A program made the translations under genes and the position numbers. A stretch of 64,000 bases of DNA. Source: CALMEC01 sp963777565 (GTDB lineage: Bacteria > Actinomycetota > Thermoleophilia > Miltoncostaeales > Miltoncostaeaceae). Location: positions 62,001-126,000 of the forward strand of contig CAVZQZ010000001.1 of the NCBI GenBank assembly GCA_963777565.1, read 5' to 3'. Shown piece after piece: positions 1-8,742 of this stretch; positions within the stretch are counted from its first letter, which is position 1, and the number at the start of each line of letters is the position of its first letter. The notes beneath the pieces are model-generated. The model worked only from the letters and a program-made list of their open reading frames with translations. It was not told the DNA's origin and made no database searches.

Positions 1-417
1 GACCTCGATGCCGGCGTGCGGGCGCCCGTCGGTCACGATGCGGCGGACCGCCTCGATCACGGACGCGACCGCGGCCTTGTTGTCGCCGCCGAGGATGTCG
101 GAGCGGTGGTTGGTGAGGAACCCGTCGACGAGCTTCACCTCGATGGGCCCGCTGTTGGGGACGGTGTCGAGGTGGGCACACAGCGCGATCGGAACCCCGC
201 CCTCAGCGGTGGCCGCGAACCGGGCGACGATGTTGCCGCACCCCGCGGGGATGTCCGCCCCGGCGCCGTCTTCGGTGACGGTCGCGCCGAGCGACCGCAG
301 CTCCTGCGTCACGACGTCGGCGACCGCGCGCTCGTCGCGGGAGGGGGAGGGGATCTCACACAGCCGGACCATCAGCTGGGCCACGCGGGGAAGCTCGGCC
401 AACTGCTCCGGCGACAC
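1..417 (-). CDS. M20-family metallopeptidase (PepT-like), C-terminus cut by window edge
   Basis: Reading leftward from a GTG at 417 gives about 139 residues that run off the window. The frame shows the M20 zinc-peptidase signature: a CAHLDTVP motif (metal-binding His and Asp) and later ILGGDNKAA, whose Asp bridges the two metals. This pattern is usual for aminotripeptidase/PepT-like members that trim short peptides in the cytoplasm. The catalytic Glu and the dimerisation domain lie beyond the edge, so substrate cannot be judged. It follows pyrG on the same strand with a 25-base gap and could be cotranscribed with it. The exact start is uncertain; a later ATG at the LMVRLCEIPS segment is an alternative. 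Confidence 0.8.
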   Translation of the reverse strand, partial: MSPEQLAELPRVAQLMVRLCEIPSPSRDERAVADVVTQELRSLGATVTEDGAGADIPAGCGNIVARFAATAEGGVPIALCAHLDTVPNSGPIEVKLVDGFLTNHRSDILGGDNKAAVASVIEAVRRIVTDGRPHAGIEV

Positions 418-442
418 TAGTGCTCCGCTCTGGGACGGTGCA

Positions 443-2056
443 CTAAGCGTGGACGCTCGCCCCGACGGCGGCCCCGACGAAGTCGCGGAACAGCGGGGCG
501 GGGTTGGTCGGCCGGCTCTTGAACTCGGGGTGGAACTGCGAGGCGCGGAACCAGCGCAGGTCGGGCAGCTCGATCATCTCGACGAGGCGGCCGTTGGGCG
601 ACTGGCCGCACACCACGAGGCCCTTGTCCTCGAGGCGGGTGCGGATCATCGGGTTGACCTCGTAGCGGTGGCGGTGGCGCTCGTAGATGACCGGCTGGTC
701 CTCGTAGCACTCGCGCCCGCCGGTGCCCTCCACCAGCGCGACCGGGTCGGCGCCGAGGCGCATGGTGCCGCCGCGGTCCTCGATGCCCTGCTGCTCGGGG
801 AGCAGGTCGATGACCGGGAACGGGGTCTCCGGGTCGAACTCGGTGGAGTTGGCGCCGTCCATGCCGGCGACGTGGCGTGCGAACTCGATGATCGCGACCT
901 GCATGCCGAGGCACACGCCGAAGAAGGGCACGTCGTGCTCGCGGGCGTAGCGCACCGCTTCGATCTTTCCCTCGATGCCGCGGCTGCCAAAGCCGCCGGG
1001 CACGAGGATGCCGTCGGCCTCGGCGAGGCGATCGGTGAGGTGCGGGTCCTCGGCGTCGATCCAGTCGATCTCGAGGCCGACGCCGTGGTGGATGGCGCTG
1101 TGGCGCAGGGCCTCCGACACCGACAGGTACGCGTCGTGCAGTTGCACGTACTTGCCGACGAGGGCGATCCGGACGGTGCCGGAGCACCGCTCGATGTGGT
1201 TCACGAACTCGCGCCACTCGGCGAGGTCGGGCGGCCCGGGGTGCAGGTCGAGCAGGTCGCAGACGGTGCGGTCGAGGCCCTCCCGCTCCATCATAAGCGG
1301 CACCATGTAGATATCCGGGGCGTCGACGGCCGACACGACGGCGTTGCTCGGGATGCCGCCGTAGAGGGCGATCTTCTCCTTGATGCCGCCGGTGAGCTCG
1401 CGGTCGGAGCGCAGCACGAGCACGTCCGGCTCGATTCCGATGCGGCGCAGCTCCTGCACCGAGTGCTGGGTGGTCTTGGTCTTGAGCTCCCCGACGGAGT
1501 CGAGGAACGGCACGAGGGTGACGTGCACGAAGATCACGCGCCCGCGGCCCATCTCGCTGCGCATCTGGCGGATGGCCTCGAGGAACGGCAGCGACTCGAT
1601 GTCGCCGACGGTGCCGCCCACCTCGACGATGACGACCTCGGCGTTGGACGCGGCCGCCGCCTGGCGGATGCGCTCCTTGATGGCGTTGGTGATGTGGGGG
1701 ATCACCTGCACGGTGGCGCCGAGGAAGTCGCCGCGGCGCTCCTTCTTGATAACCGAGTCGTAGATGGCGCCGGTGGTGACGTTGGACGCCCGGGTGAGGT
1801 TCTCGTCGATGAACCGCTCGTAGTGGCCGAGGTCGAGGTCGGTCTCGGCGCCGTCTTCGGTGACGAACACCTCGCCGTGCTGGTAGGGGCTCATGGTGCC
1901 GGGATCGACGTTGAGGTAGGGGTCGCACTTCTGCATCGACACCCGCACGCCGCGTGCCTTCAGCAGGGTGCCCAGCGAGGCGGCGGTGATGCCCTTGCCG
2001 AGGCCGGACACCACGCCCCCCGTGACGAATACGAACCTCACATCCCGGTCGGACAC
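443..2056 (-). CDS. pyrG: CTP synthase
   Basis: Converts UTP to CTP with ATP and glutamine, the last step of de novo pyrimidine nucleotide synthesis, in the cytosol. The 537-residue product has the usual family length. The N-terminal synthetase domain opens with VFVTGGVVSGLGKGI, the P-loop-like nucleotide site. The C-terminal class-I glutamine amidotransferase domain carries GVCLGMQ with the catalytic Cys near residue 380 and FHPEF with the catalytic His near the end. Translation begins at GTG 2056, followed by SDRDVRFVFVTGG; a GGGAGA ribosome site lies just upstream and a TATTCT -10-like box at 2090-2095 (minus strand). No frameshift is seen. Confidence 0.97.
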   Translation of the reverse strand: MSDRDVRFVFVTGGVVSGLGKGITAASLGTLLKARGVRVSMQKCDPYLNVDPGTMSPYQHGEVFVTEDGAETDLDLGHYERFIDENLTRASNVTTGAIYDSVIKKERRGDFLGATVQVIPHITNAIKERIRQAAAASNAEVVIVEVGGTVGDIESLPFLEAIRQMRSEMGRGRVIFVHVTLVPFLDSVGELKTKTTQHSVQELRRIGIEPDVLVLRSDRELTGGIKEKIALYGGIPSNAVVSAVDAPDIYMVPLMMEREGLDRTVCDLLDLHPGPPDLAEWREFVNHIERCSGTVRIALVGKYVQLHDAYLSVSEALRHSAIHHGVGLEIDWIDAEDPHLTDRLAEADGILVPGGFGSRGIEGKIEAVRYAREHDVPFFGVCLGMQVAIIEFARHVAGMDGANSTEFDPETPFPVIDLLPEQQGIEDRGGTMRLGADPVALVEGTGGRECYEDQPVIYERHRHRYEVNPMIRTRLEDKGLVVCGQSPNGRLVEMIELPDLRWFRASQFHPEFKSRPTNPAPLFRDFVGAAVGASVHA

Positions 2057-2171
2057 GGCGTCTCCCTTGATCCACTACAGGCCTCGGAGAGAATAGCGCC
2101 GCCGTCGGGTGCCCCGCCGCCCCGGCGCGAGCCGTTGTTCGCTCGGTGCGGCAGGTCGTCGGCCGGCCGTC

Positions 2172-2975
2172 TCACTGGTTGGTGAGCCGCCGCAGCCCGC
2201 GCTGGGTGACGATGTAGCTCTCCGTGCCGCCCTCGGCGTCGATCACCTCGTCGTTGACGCTTACGGTGACGTTGGGTGCCCACGCCACGCCGAGCCACAG
2301 CGGGGTCGACGAGCGGAAGCGCTTGGTGGTCGCCGCGCCGACGGTCCCGGCGTAGAGCTGGGGGCCGGAGACCCCGCCGCGGCGTACCTCCACCCACACC
2401 GTCTTGCCGGCGCGGGCGCCGAGGCGCAGGTCGATCGCGGGGGTGTCGGCAGGTTCGGGCTGGAGCACCTGCGGGGCCTGTGCCCCCACGGGGGCGGTTG
2501 CGGTGGCGGTGGCGGTGGCGGTGGCGGTGGCGGTGGGGGCGGCGGTCGGCGTCGGTGCGGTGGTGACCGACGGGGCCGCGGCGGACGTGGGCGTGGACGA
2601 GTCGGAGCGGAGCCCCCCGCCCAGCAGCACGAGCGCGCCGACGCCGAGCAGCACGCCCGCCCCAACCCAGATGAGGGCCGAGTCGCGCCTGCCCCGGGGG
2701 CCGGCTGGGAGGGGGATGGGCTGCGTGTCGGCGTCGGGGTCGTGGTTCTCCAGCAGCGAGAGCTCCGCGGCGAGCCAGGCGGGGTCGAGCTCCAGGTGCC
2801 GGGCGTACCGGTCCACGAGCCCGGCCCGGTCGATCCCGTCGGGCAGGTCGTCGAGCCGCTCGGCCTCCAGCGCTTCGAGCTGGGCCGTCTCGGCCCCGAC
2901 GGCTCCCGCTGCTGCGGCGATGGTCTCGCCGCGCCGCTCGCGGGCACCGCTGAGAGTGTCGCCGAGGCCGCTCAC
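2172..2975 (-). CDS. RodZ-like helix-turn-helix membrane protein
   Basis: A 267-residue protein laid out like RodZ: an N-terminal HTH_25-type domain (about residues 4-75), a single membrane segment at about 100-121, an Ala/Thr-rich linker, and a C-terminal extracytoplasmic DUF4115-like domain (about 180-267). RodZ couples the MreB cytoskeleton to the wall-elongation machinery in rods; whether this homologue does so is inference because no mreB is in view. The linker is coded by a perfect hexanucleotide repeat at 2501-2536. The start is GTG 2975. The gene lies 115 bases upstream of pyrG on the same strand. Confidence 0.75.
   Translation of the reverse strand: MSGLGDTLSGARERRGETIAAAAGAVGAETAQLEALEAERLDDLPDGIDRAGLVDRYARHLELDPAWLAAELSLLENHDPDADTQPIPLPAGPRGRRDSALIWVGAGVLLGVGALVLLGGGLRSDSSTPTSAAAPSVTTAPTPTAAPTATATATATATATAPVGAQAPQVLQPEPADTPAIDLRLGARAGKTVWVEVRRGGVSGPQLYAGTVGAATTKRFRSSTPLWLGVAWAPNVTVSVNDEVIDAEGGTESYIVTQRGLRRLTNQ
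2501..2536. repeat. Perfect tandem hexanucleotide CGGTGG x6 inside the RodZ-like gene
   Basis: Six uninterrupted copies of CGGTGG lie here, with degenerate copies on either side. On the coding (minus) strand they encode alternating Ala and Thr in the linker between membrane segment and outer domain. Copy-number change in steps of six would keep the frame and alter linker length by two residues. Confidence 0.9.
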
Positions 2976-3037
2976 CGGGCCCCGATGTTGTCACCCACGC
3001 GGCGGGGGGCCAAGGCGGCGTGTACTAGGGTCGGGGC

Positions 3038-3829
3038 GTGATCGTGAGCCGCCAACCCGATGGGCTGTGCGTGGTCCTGCAGGTCGACCACCAGACCCAG
3101 TGCGCGGCCGCGGCGGGCCAGTGGGGCAACGACGCCTTCGCCCGCCTCGAGCATTGGGGGGCATTGGTGACGGCGGTCGCGATCCACGACGCGGGCTGGG
3201 CCTCGTGGGAGGCCGCTCCCCGGATCGACGCCGACGGCCACCCGATCGACTTCCCCGACCTCGACCGTGCGGAGCACACGGACCTCGCCAGGGCCGGCGT
3301 CGCGGGGGCGTTCGCGGTCGGGCCGCGGGTGGGCCTGCTGGTGAGCATGCACTGCGACGGGCTCTACCGGGCCCGGCTGGGCCTCGACGGGGCGCCGCGG
3401 CCGACCACCGAGCTGCCGACCCCGGTGCAGGCGTTCATCGCCGACCAAGTGGACGTGCAGCGGGCCGCGAAAGCCGAGATCGGGGATGGGCAGGAGGTGG
3501 AGGCGTGGGCGTGGTCGGCGTACCGCCTCATCCAGGCGTGGGACGCGCTCAGCCTGTTCCTGTGCTGGCGCGGACTGCCCGACGGACGCGAGCGGCGCCT
3601 GCCGGCGGTGCCCCGCACGCTCGGCGACGCCGGCGTCGACCTTCACCTCACCCCGCTCGACGAGCGGACCGGCGCGTGCCGCCCGTTTCCCTTCGCCGGC
3701 GACGAGGCGCACCTGCCGGTCACCGCCCGCGTTATCCCGGACCGCGTCTACGGCTCGCACGAGGATCTCCAGGCCGCCCTCCGAGACGCCCCGCCCGAGG
3801 TGCGCGACTACCGCATCGTGCCTGGCTGA
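3038..3829 (+). CDS. DUF3891 family protein
   Basis: A 263-residue soluble protein that matches the DUF3891 pattern: an N-terminal segment with a QVDHQTQCAAAAGQWG stretch, a conserved IHDAGW motif, a LLVSMHCDGLY motif, and a SLFLCW motif in the C-terminal half. The histidines and aspartates recall a helical metal-binding fold, but no reaction is established for the family and I do not assign one. It starts at GTG 3038, with a TACTAG box nine bases upstream and no clear ribosome site, so the message may have almost no leader. It is divergent from the RodZ-like gene. Confidence 0.75.
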   Translation: MIVSRQPDGLCVVLQVDHQTQCAAAAGQWGNDAFARLEHWGALVTAVAIHDAGWASWEAAPRIDADGHPIDFPDLDRAEHTDLARAGVAGAFAVGPRVGLLVSMHCDGLYRARLGLDGAPRPTTELPTPVQAFIADQVDVQRAAKAEIGDGQEVEAWAWSAYRLIQAWDALSLFLCWRGLPDGRERRLPAVPRTLGDAGVDLHLTPLDERTGACRPFPFAGDEAHLPVTARVIPDRVYGSHEDLQAALRDAPPEVRDYRIVPG

Positions 3830-3841
3830 TCCGCCCGTGAC

Positions 3842-4618
3842 TCAGATGGCGACGGTGCCGTCGCCGCGCAGCCGTTCCAGGTTGACCGCGATCCGGGCGG
3901 CGAGGTTCCCGTCGACGGGCAGCAGCATCTCGCCCAGGTCCGCCGTGCCGATCCGAAGCACCCGGTGGGGCTGGTGTACCGCCCGCCAGGCCACGTAGGC
4001 GCAGGCGATCGCGTCGAGCACGGCGGCGTCGCGGATGGCGGCCCAATCGTCGGGCGACTCGGCGGGAACCCAGCCCTGCAGGTCGACGTGCCGGGCAAGC
4101 AGCGCATGTGCGGCGATAATGCCGGCCGGCTTCGCGCGCCCGGGACCCTTGGGCCGATAGACCGGCGGCCGTTCGGCGATCCAGCGGGTCCGGTACTGCG
4201 CCAGGTCCACCGATCTGGGCGTCCCTTCCTCCCATGCCAGTTCGCGCAGCGCCAATTCGGGTGACGTCTCAATCGGTTCGACGTCCCTTGTGCTGAGCGC
4301 CGCCGCCAGCGCGACGCCGCGCACACCGCCGTGGACCTGCTGCAGCCGTCGCCGGGAGACGGGGAAGACGGGGATGTCGCACCAGGCGAGGAGCCGTTCG
4401 ACGTCGCGCTGCCCGCCCTCGTTGGGGACGGCGAGCGGCGCGTCGACGGCCACGAGCCCCGGCCCGTCGCCGATCGCGGCAACGATGTCGGCGTCGGTGA
4501 CGAGGTGCTCGAGGCGCACGAGCGTGCCGTCTGCGTCGAGTTCCGCGATCGTCGAGGGCCGCGGGGTATCGACGAGGTCGAGGGACTGGAGAAGGTGGAG
4601 CCCGAGGGTGCGCACCAC
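3842..4618 (-). CDS. DUF429 domain protein (predicted RNase H-fold nuclease)
   Basis: A 258-residue protein matching DUF429: an early acidic patch with VAVDAPLAVPN, an ETSPELALRELAW segment and a DAIACAYVAW C-terminal helix. DUF429 members are predicted RNase H-like nucleases; the role in cells is unknown. The first GTG of a GTG-GTG pair (4618) is used here. A CAGAAT box ends only three bases before it and six before the second GTG (4615), so 4615 may be the true leaderless start. The gene converges on the DUF3891 gene with 12 bases between stops. Confidence 0.7.
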   Translation of the reverse strand: MVRTLGLHLLQSLDLVDTPRPSTIAELDADGTLVRLEHLVTDADIVAAIGDGPGLVAVDAPLAVPNEGGQRDVERLLAWCDIPVFPVSRRRLQQVHGGVRGVALAAALSTRDVEPIETSPELALRELAWEEGTPRSVDLAQYRTRWIAERPPVYRPKGPGRAKPAGIIAAHALLARHVDLQGWVPAESPDDWAAIRDAAVLDAIACAYVAWRAVHQPHRVLRIGTADLGEMLLPVDGNLAARIAVNLERLRGDGTVAI

Positions 4619-4672
4619 GAGATTCTGTCGAACGGCTCCCCCGTCCGAGTTTCCCGGGTACGATTAGCGGCG

Positions 4673-4954
4673 ATGCTCAGGAATCTTCTCCTGTTCTTCG
4701 TGGCGATCGCCGGCCCGTGGGTCATCCACCTCGCCCCGAAGCGTCAGCGCCTGATGGCCCTGGTGGGCTTCATCGCCGTGCTCCTCCTGTGGCTCGTGCT
4801 GGAGAGCTGGATCGGAAAGTGGTGGTTCTGGCTGGGCCTGCTCATCGGCATCGGCACGGTCTTCTTCTTCGGCGGGAGCAGCGGCCCGCGAAAGACCGGC
4901 CCCCCGAGGCCCCGGCGTCCCGCTGCGCCGAGCGATCTGACCGAGGAGATCTGA
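4673..4954 (+). CDS. Small membrane protein of unknown function
   Basis: A 93-residue protein starting at ATG 4673 (MLRNLLLFFVAIAGPW). It shows two to three hydrophobic segments (about residues 3-18, 27-45 and 49-68) followed by a basic, proline-rich tail ending in DLTEEI. A TACGAT box at 4659-4664 sits eight bases before the ATG with no ribosome site, which supports this start and a near-leaderless message. Nothing identifies a function. It is divergent from the DUF429 gene and followed by a strong hairpin. Confidence 0.6.
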   Translation: MLRNLLLFFVAIAGPWVIHLAPKRQRLMALVGFIAVLLLWLVLESWIGKWWFWLGLLIGIGTVFFFGGSSGPRKTGPPRPRRPAAPSDLTEEI

Positions 4955-5065
4955 GATCGCATCTCTTCGGGCGGCGCAGGGGCCTCGCCCGTTTCCGGTG
5001 ACTGAGATCGCCACAACTGAGGCAGATCGTTGGTCGGGAAATCAGACGACCGACGCTTGGATCGG

Positions 5066-5094
5066 ACGATCGCCCGCAAGCGGGGTGATCGTCG
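5066..5094. terminator. Hairpin between convergent genes, probable bidirectional terminator
   Basis: GACGATCGCCCGC (5066-5078) pairs with GCGGGGTGATCGTC (5081-5094) around a two-base loop, with one bulge. It lies between the convergent stops at 4954 and 5142. No T tract follows on either strand, so termination strength is uncertain. Confidence 0.55.
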
Positions 5095-5141
5095 GGAGGC
5101 TTCGCCTTCTCGACTGACGCGCTGACGTCAGCCGTGTCGCG

Positions 5142-6518
5142 TTACCGCGTGTTCGGCTCCAGGCTCGTGGTGATGATCTGCTGGGCGCGGGCGGGATCGG
5201 CCATCAGGACCAGGCCGCGCTTCAGTTCGGCCACGCCCTCCGCGGTGCGGGTGAGGCCGAGGAGGGCCAGGCCACGTGCGATCCGGGCCTCCTCGTAGCG
5301 GTGATCCAGCCTGAGGGCGGTGTCGGCGGCCGTGAGGGCCTCCGCGAAGAGGTCTGAGCGCAGGAGCGCGAACGCGAGGAACGTCTGCGAGACGCCGTCC
5401 GTCGGGTCGAGCACCGTCGCCTGGCGGAACGCGTCGATCGCGCGGTCGTTGCGGTTCGGGATCGACGTCCACGCCACGCCGCGGCTGAACTGCAGCGACC
5501 CGATCGTGGGATCAGCCACCAGCGCCCGGTTGTAGGCGCCCATGGCGCCGAGGTAGTCGCCGTCGGCCGCGAAGATCGCGCCCGAGATGAACTCGCCCGG
5601 GGCGCTCGTCCTCTCCGCCGCGGGCCACGCCGCGAACAGCGTCTTGGCGGTCGCCGTCTTCTTCGCGTCGAGGCGCTCGCGCGCCTGCGCGTACCGGTAC
5701 GCCCGCACGCCGGGGGCGGCGGTGGTCGTCGCTGCGAGCACCGGCGCGTAGTCGGGCGCCGCCGTCCAATCCGGCGGCGGGGTGAACTGCAGGCTCGACC
5801 GGACACCCGCCCGATCGATCTCGACGGTGACCGGGCTGTTGCCCGGAAGCTCCCGCAGAGCGGCGAACCAGGCGCCGCGGTTGTCGACCGCGCGGCCGTT
5901 CAGCACCCGGATCACGTCGCCCACCTGCAGGCCGGCCTTCGCCGGCGTGCTGTTCGGGGCGACCGCGGCGACGATCTGCCCGGCCGGCGCCGCCGCGACT
6001 CCGGCGATCATCGACGGCCACGCCGCCACCGTGTAGGCCTGCAGCGCACCGCGCGGCGGGCGCAGGGTGAGCCCGAACCGCCGCTTGATCACGTTGGACT
6101 TGCGCTTCAGCGCGTCGACCGCGTACACCTCCACCTGGTAGCGCCCCGCCACCAGCTGGAACCCGCGATCGTTCGTCGCCGGAACGAGCAGCCACACCCG
6201 GCCCGGAGCGTGCCGGCCGGTGGTCTTGGAGGTCCGCACCACCCGCTTCGTCTTCTCGGAGATGATCCGGACGATCACCCGGGCCTCCGTCGCGTTGCGC
6301 ACCCCCACCAGGAACCGGGCATGGCCCTGGCGCGCCACGACGCTCGCAGGCATGAGCACGTTCGACACCTGCGGGGCGGGGGGAGGCGGCGGGGCGACGG
6401 TCGTCGTGCCGACCGTGTTCGTGGGCGTGGTGGTCGTGGGCGCGGGTGCCGCCACGGCGACCGCCGGGACGAGCGCCGCGAGGATCGCGAACGCAGGCAC
6501 TTTGCGCAGGAACGCCAT
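5142..6518 (-). CDS. Secreted PDZ and TPR repeat protein
   Basis: A 458-residue exported protein. Residues 1-23 form a signal peptide with an Ala-rich cleavage region, followed by a Thr/Pro-rich linker (25-50), a beta-sandwich-like region (55-150), a PDZ domain (about 170-247, with AGLQVGDVIRVLNGRAV), and TPR-type helical repeats (about 310-450). PDZ plus TPR suggests a scaffold that binds C-terminal tails or unfolded segments outside the membrane; no catalytic residues are visible. It starts at ATG 6518, nine bases after a TAGCGT box. It is divergent from deoA, sharing an 81-base control region. Confidence 0.7.
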   Translation of the reverse strand: MAFLRKVPAFAILAALVPAVAVAAPAPTTTTPTNTVGTTTVAPPPPPAPQVSNVLMPASVVARQGHARFLVGVRNATEARVIVRIISEKTKRVVRTSKTTGRHAPGRVWLLVPATNDRGFQLVAGRYQVEVYAVDALKRKSNVIKRRFGLTLRPPRGALQAYTVAAWPSMIAGVAAAPAGQIVAAVAPNSTPAKAGLQVGDVIRVLNGRAVDNRGAWFAALRELPGNSPVTVEIDRAGVRSSLQFTPPPDWTAAPDYAPVLAATTTAAPGVRAYRYAQARERLDAKKTATAKTLFAAWPAAERTSAPGEFISGAIFAADGDYLGAMGAYNRALVADPTIGSLQFSRGVAWTSIPNRNDRAIDAFRQATVLDPTDGVSQTFLAFALLRSDLFAEALTAADTALRLDHRYEEARIARGLALLGLTRTAEGVAELKRGLVLMADPARAQQIITTSLEPNTR

Positions 6519-6599
6519 CGCGGCGGAACGCTAACAGGCGATACGGCGAGTTCCGCGGCCAACGGTCACCGAGCTGGAGTATGCGAGTATCGGCGCCCG

Positions 6600-7913
6600 A
6601 TGGTCGCCGCGCTCGCACCCCTGGAACTGCTCGAGCGCACCCGGCGCGGGGAGGCCGTCGACGACGCCAGCATCGCCGGCTTCGTCGAGTCGTGGCTCGA
6701 CGGCCAGGTCGGTGAACCCCAGATGGCGGCGTGGTGCATGGCCGTCTGCATCAACGGCCTCGACATGGCCGGCACCGACGCCCTCACCCGGGCCTTGATC
6801 GCCAGCGGCGACCGCCTCGAGCTCGGCAAGTTCGGCCCCACCGGCGACAAGCACTCCACCGGGGGCGTCGGCGACTCGATCACCCTCGTCGTCGCGCCCC
6901 TCGCGGCCGCCCTCGGCGTGAAGGTCGCGAAGATGAGCGGTCGCGGCCTGAGCCACACCGGCGGCACGCTCGACAAGCTTGAGTCGATCCCCGGCATGCG
7001 GGTCGACCTCAGCCTCGCCGACTTCGTCCGCCAGATCCGCGACGTCGGCGTCGCCGTGATCGGCGCGAGCGAACGGCTGGTGCCCGCCGACAAGCGCCTC
7101 TACGCGCTGCGCGACCAGACCGCGACGGTGCACAGCCCCGCGCTCATCGCCAGCTCGATCATGAGCAAGAAGATCGCCGGCGGCGCCCAGGCGATCGTGC
7201 TCGACGTGAAGGTCGGCTCCGGCGCGTTCTTCGCGGACCTCGCGGAGGCCCGTGAGGCCGCCCGCATCATGGTCGCGCTCGGGAAGCCATGGGGGAGGCA
7301 CGTGCGGTACATCATCAGCCGCATGGACGAGCCGCTCGGCACCATGGTCGGCAACGCGCTCGAGGTGCGCGGCGCCGCCGAGGTGCTGCGAGGCGGCGGC
7401 GCCGACGACCTGCGCGAGCTGTCGATCCTCGCCGCCGGCACCCTCGCGGAGGCCGCCGGGGTGGTGCCCGACGGGGAGGGCCTCGCCGCGGCCGCCGACG
7501 CGCTCGCGTCCGGTTCCGCGCTCGCCGCCGCGGAGCGATGGGTGCAGGCGCAGGGCGGCGACCCCGGCGTGTGGAGCGATCCCGACCGGCTCCCGGCCGC
7601 CCCGTACACGCTCGAGGTGCACGCCGGCGCAAGCGGCTACGTCGCCTCGCTCGACGCCCGCCAGGTGGGGGAGGCGGCCCGCTGGCTGGGCGCCGGGCGA
7701 CTGCACCACTCGCAGAAGGTCGACCCGGCCGTCGGGATCGAGCTCACCGCGAAGACCGGCGACCCCGTGACCGCCGGCGAGACCGTCGCCATCGTCCACT
7801 GCCGCGACCTCAGCCTCGGCCAGCGCGCCGTCGAGATGATCGGAGAGACGTGCGTGATCGGCGAGGAGCCCGTCGAGCCCCCGGAGCTCGTGCTGGAACA
7901 GTCGGATGCCTGA
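6600..7913 (+). CDS. deoA: Thymidine/pyrimidine-nucleoside phosphorylase
   Basis: Cleaves thymidine (or uridine) with phosphate to give the base and (deoxy)ribose 1-phosphate in pyrimidine salvage. The 437-residue length is normal. It has the family signature KMSGRGLSHTGGTLDKLES, the phosphate-binding GPTGDKHSTGGVGDS, and LIASSIMSKKIAGGA. The C-terminal alpha/beta domain (about 340-437) is intact. The ATG at 6600 is preceded by a GAGTAT box nine bases away and no ribosome site. Its stop overlaps the start of mutM by eight bases, so deoA, mutM and the P1 peptidase look like one operon. Confidence 0.93.
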   Translation: MVAALAPLELLERTRRGEAVDDASIAGFVESWLDGQVGEPQMAAWCMAVCINGLDMAGTDALTRALIASGDRLELGKFGPTGDKHSTGGVGDSITLVVAPLAAALGVKVAKMSGRGLSHTGGTLDKLESIPGMRVDLSLADFVRQIRDVGVAVIGASERLVPADKRLYALRDQTATVHSPALIASSIMSKKIAGGAQAIVLDVKVGSGAFFADLAEAREAARIMVALGKPWGRHVRYIISRMDEPLGTMVGNALEVRGAAEVLRGGGADDLRELSILAAGTLAEAAGVVPDGEGLAAAADALASGSALAAAERWVQAQGGDPGVWSDPDRLPAAPYTLEVHAGASGYVASLDARQVGEAARWLGAGRLHHSQKVDPAVGIELTAKTGDPVTAGETVAIVHCRDLSLGQRAVEMIGETCVIGEEPVEPPELVLEQSDA

Positions 7914-8742
7914 GCTCCCCGAGGTCGAGACGGTGCGGCGGCAGCTCGCGAAGGTCGCGACGGGCCGCACCATCGCCCGCGTGCGGGTGCACGACGCGCT
8001 CCTCGTGGCTCCCGAGAGCCCCAACCGGTTCCGCCGGGCGGTGGAGGGACGCACCGTCGCCCGGATCGACCGGCGCGGGAAGTACCTGCAGATCCAGCTC
8101 GACAGCGGCGACACGCTCGCGCTGCACCTGCGCATGACCGGGCGTCTGCACCACGCCCCCGACGGGCGCGCCCCGGCCGACAAGCACCGGCGGGCCCGGT
8201 TCGAGCTCGACGACGGCGCCACCATCGACTTCTCCGACACCCGGCGCTTCGGCCGGGCGTGGATCGTGCCCGCAAACCACCCCGACCCGGCCGGGTACTG
8301 GAACGCCAGGCTCGGCGTCGAGCCGCTCGACCGGGCGTTCACCGCGGAGCGCCTCGGGGCCCTCCTCGCGGGGCGCACCGCGCCGGTCAAGGCGGCGATC
8401 CTCGACCAGCGCCTCATCGCCGGGGTGGGGAACATCTACGCCGACGAGGCGCTCTTCCAGGCCGCCATCCACCCGACCCGGCCCGCCGGATCCCTCGACC
8501 CGGGCGAGGTCGCGGCCCTGCGCGACGCCATCCGCGACCGCCTGCGCGCCGGGATCACACACGGGGGCACGTCGATCGACCGCTACCGCGACACCATCGG
8601 CAAGCCCGGCGCGATGCAGGACATGCTCCGCGTGCACCGCCACGAGGGCGACCCCTGCCCGCGCTGCGGCGCCACCGTCGTCAAGACCCGCGTCGCGCAG
8701 CGCGGAACCTACTTCTGCCCGGTATGCCAGCCGGTCGACTGA
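7906..8742 (+). CDS. mutM: Formamidopyrimidine-DNA glycosylase
   Basis: Removes 8-oxoguanine and ring-opened purines from DNA and nicks the abasic site. The product starts MPELPEVE: Pro2 is the catalytic nucleophile after Met removal and Glu3 the acid. The helix-two-turn-helix region contains LIAGVGNIYADEALF. The C-terminal zinc finger is complete, with CPRC and CPVC pairs about 20 residues apart. At 278 residues it is full length. It overlaps deoA upstream and the P1 peptidase downstream by 19 bases, which implies translational coupling. Confidence 0.97.
   Translation: MPELPEVETVRRQLAKVATGRTIARVRVHDALLVAPESPNRFRRAVEGRTVARIDRRGKYLQIQLDSGDTLALHLRMTGRLHHAPDGRAPADKHRRARFELDDGATIDFSDTRRFGRAWIVPANHPDPAGYWNARLGVEPLDRAFTAERLGALLAGRTAPVKAAILDQRLIAGVGNIYADEALFQAAIHPTRPAGSLDPGEVAALRDAIRDRLRAGITHGGTSIDRYRDTIGKPGAMQDMLRVHRHEGDPCPRCGATVVKTRVAQRGTYFCPVCQPVD

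Noticed and set aside
8..2185. 725-codon open frame on the plus strand opposite pyrG
   Set aside because: It is the antisense shadow of CTP synthase, kept open by high G+C; it has Asp/His/Val-rich low-complexity sequence and no family features.
6531..8435. 634-codon minus-strand frame opposite deoA and mutM
   Set aside because: Both deoA and mutM are unambiguous on the plus strand; this is a compositional shadow.
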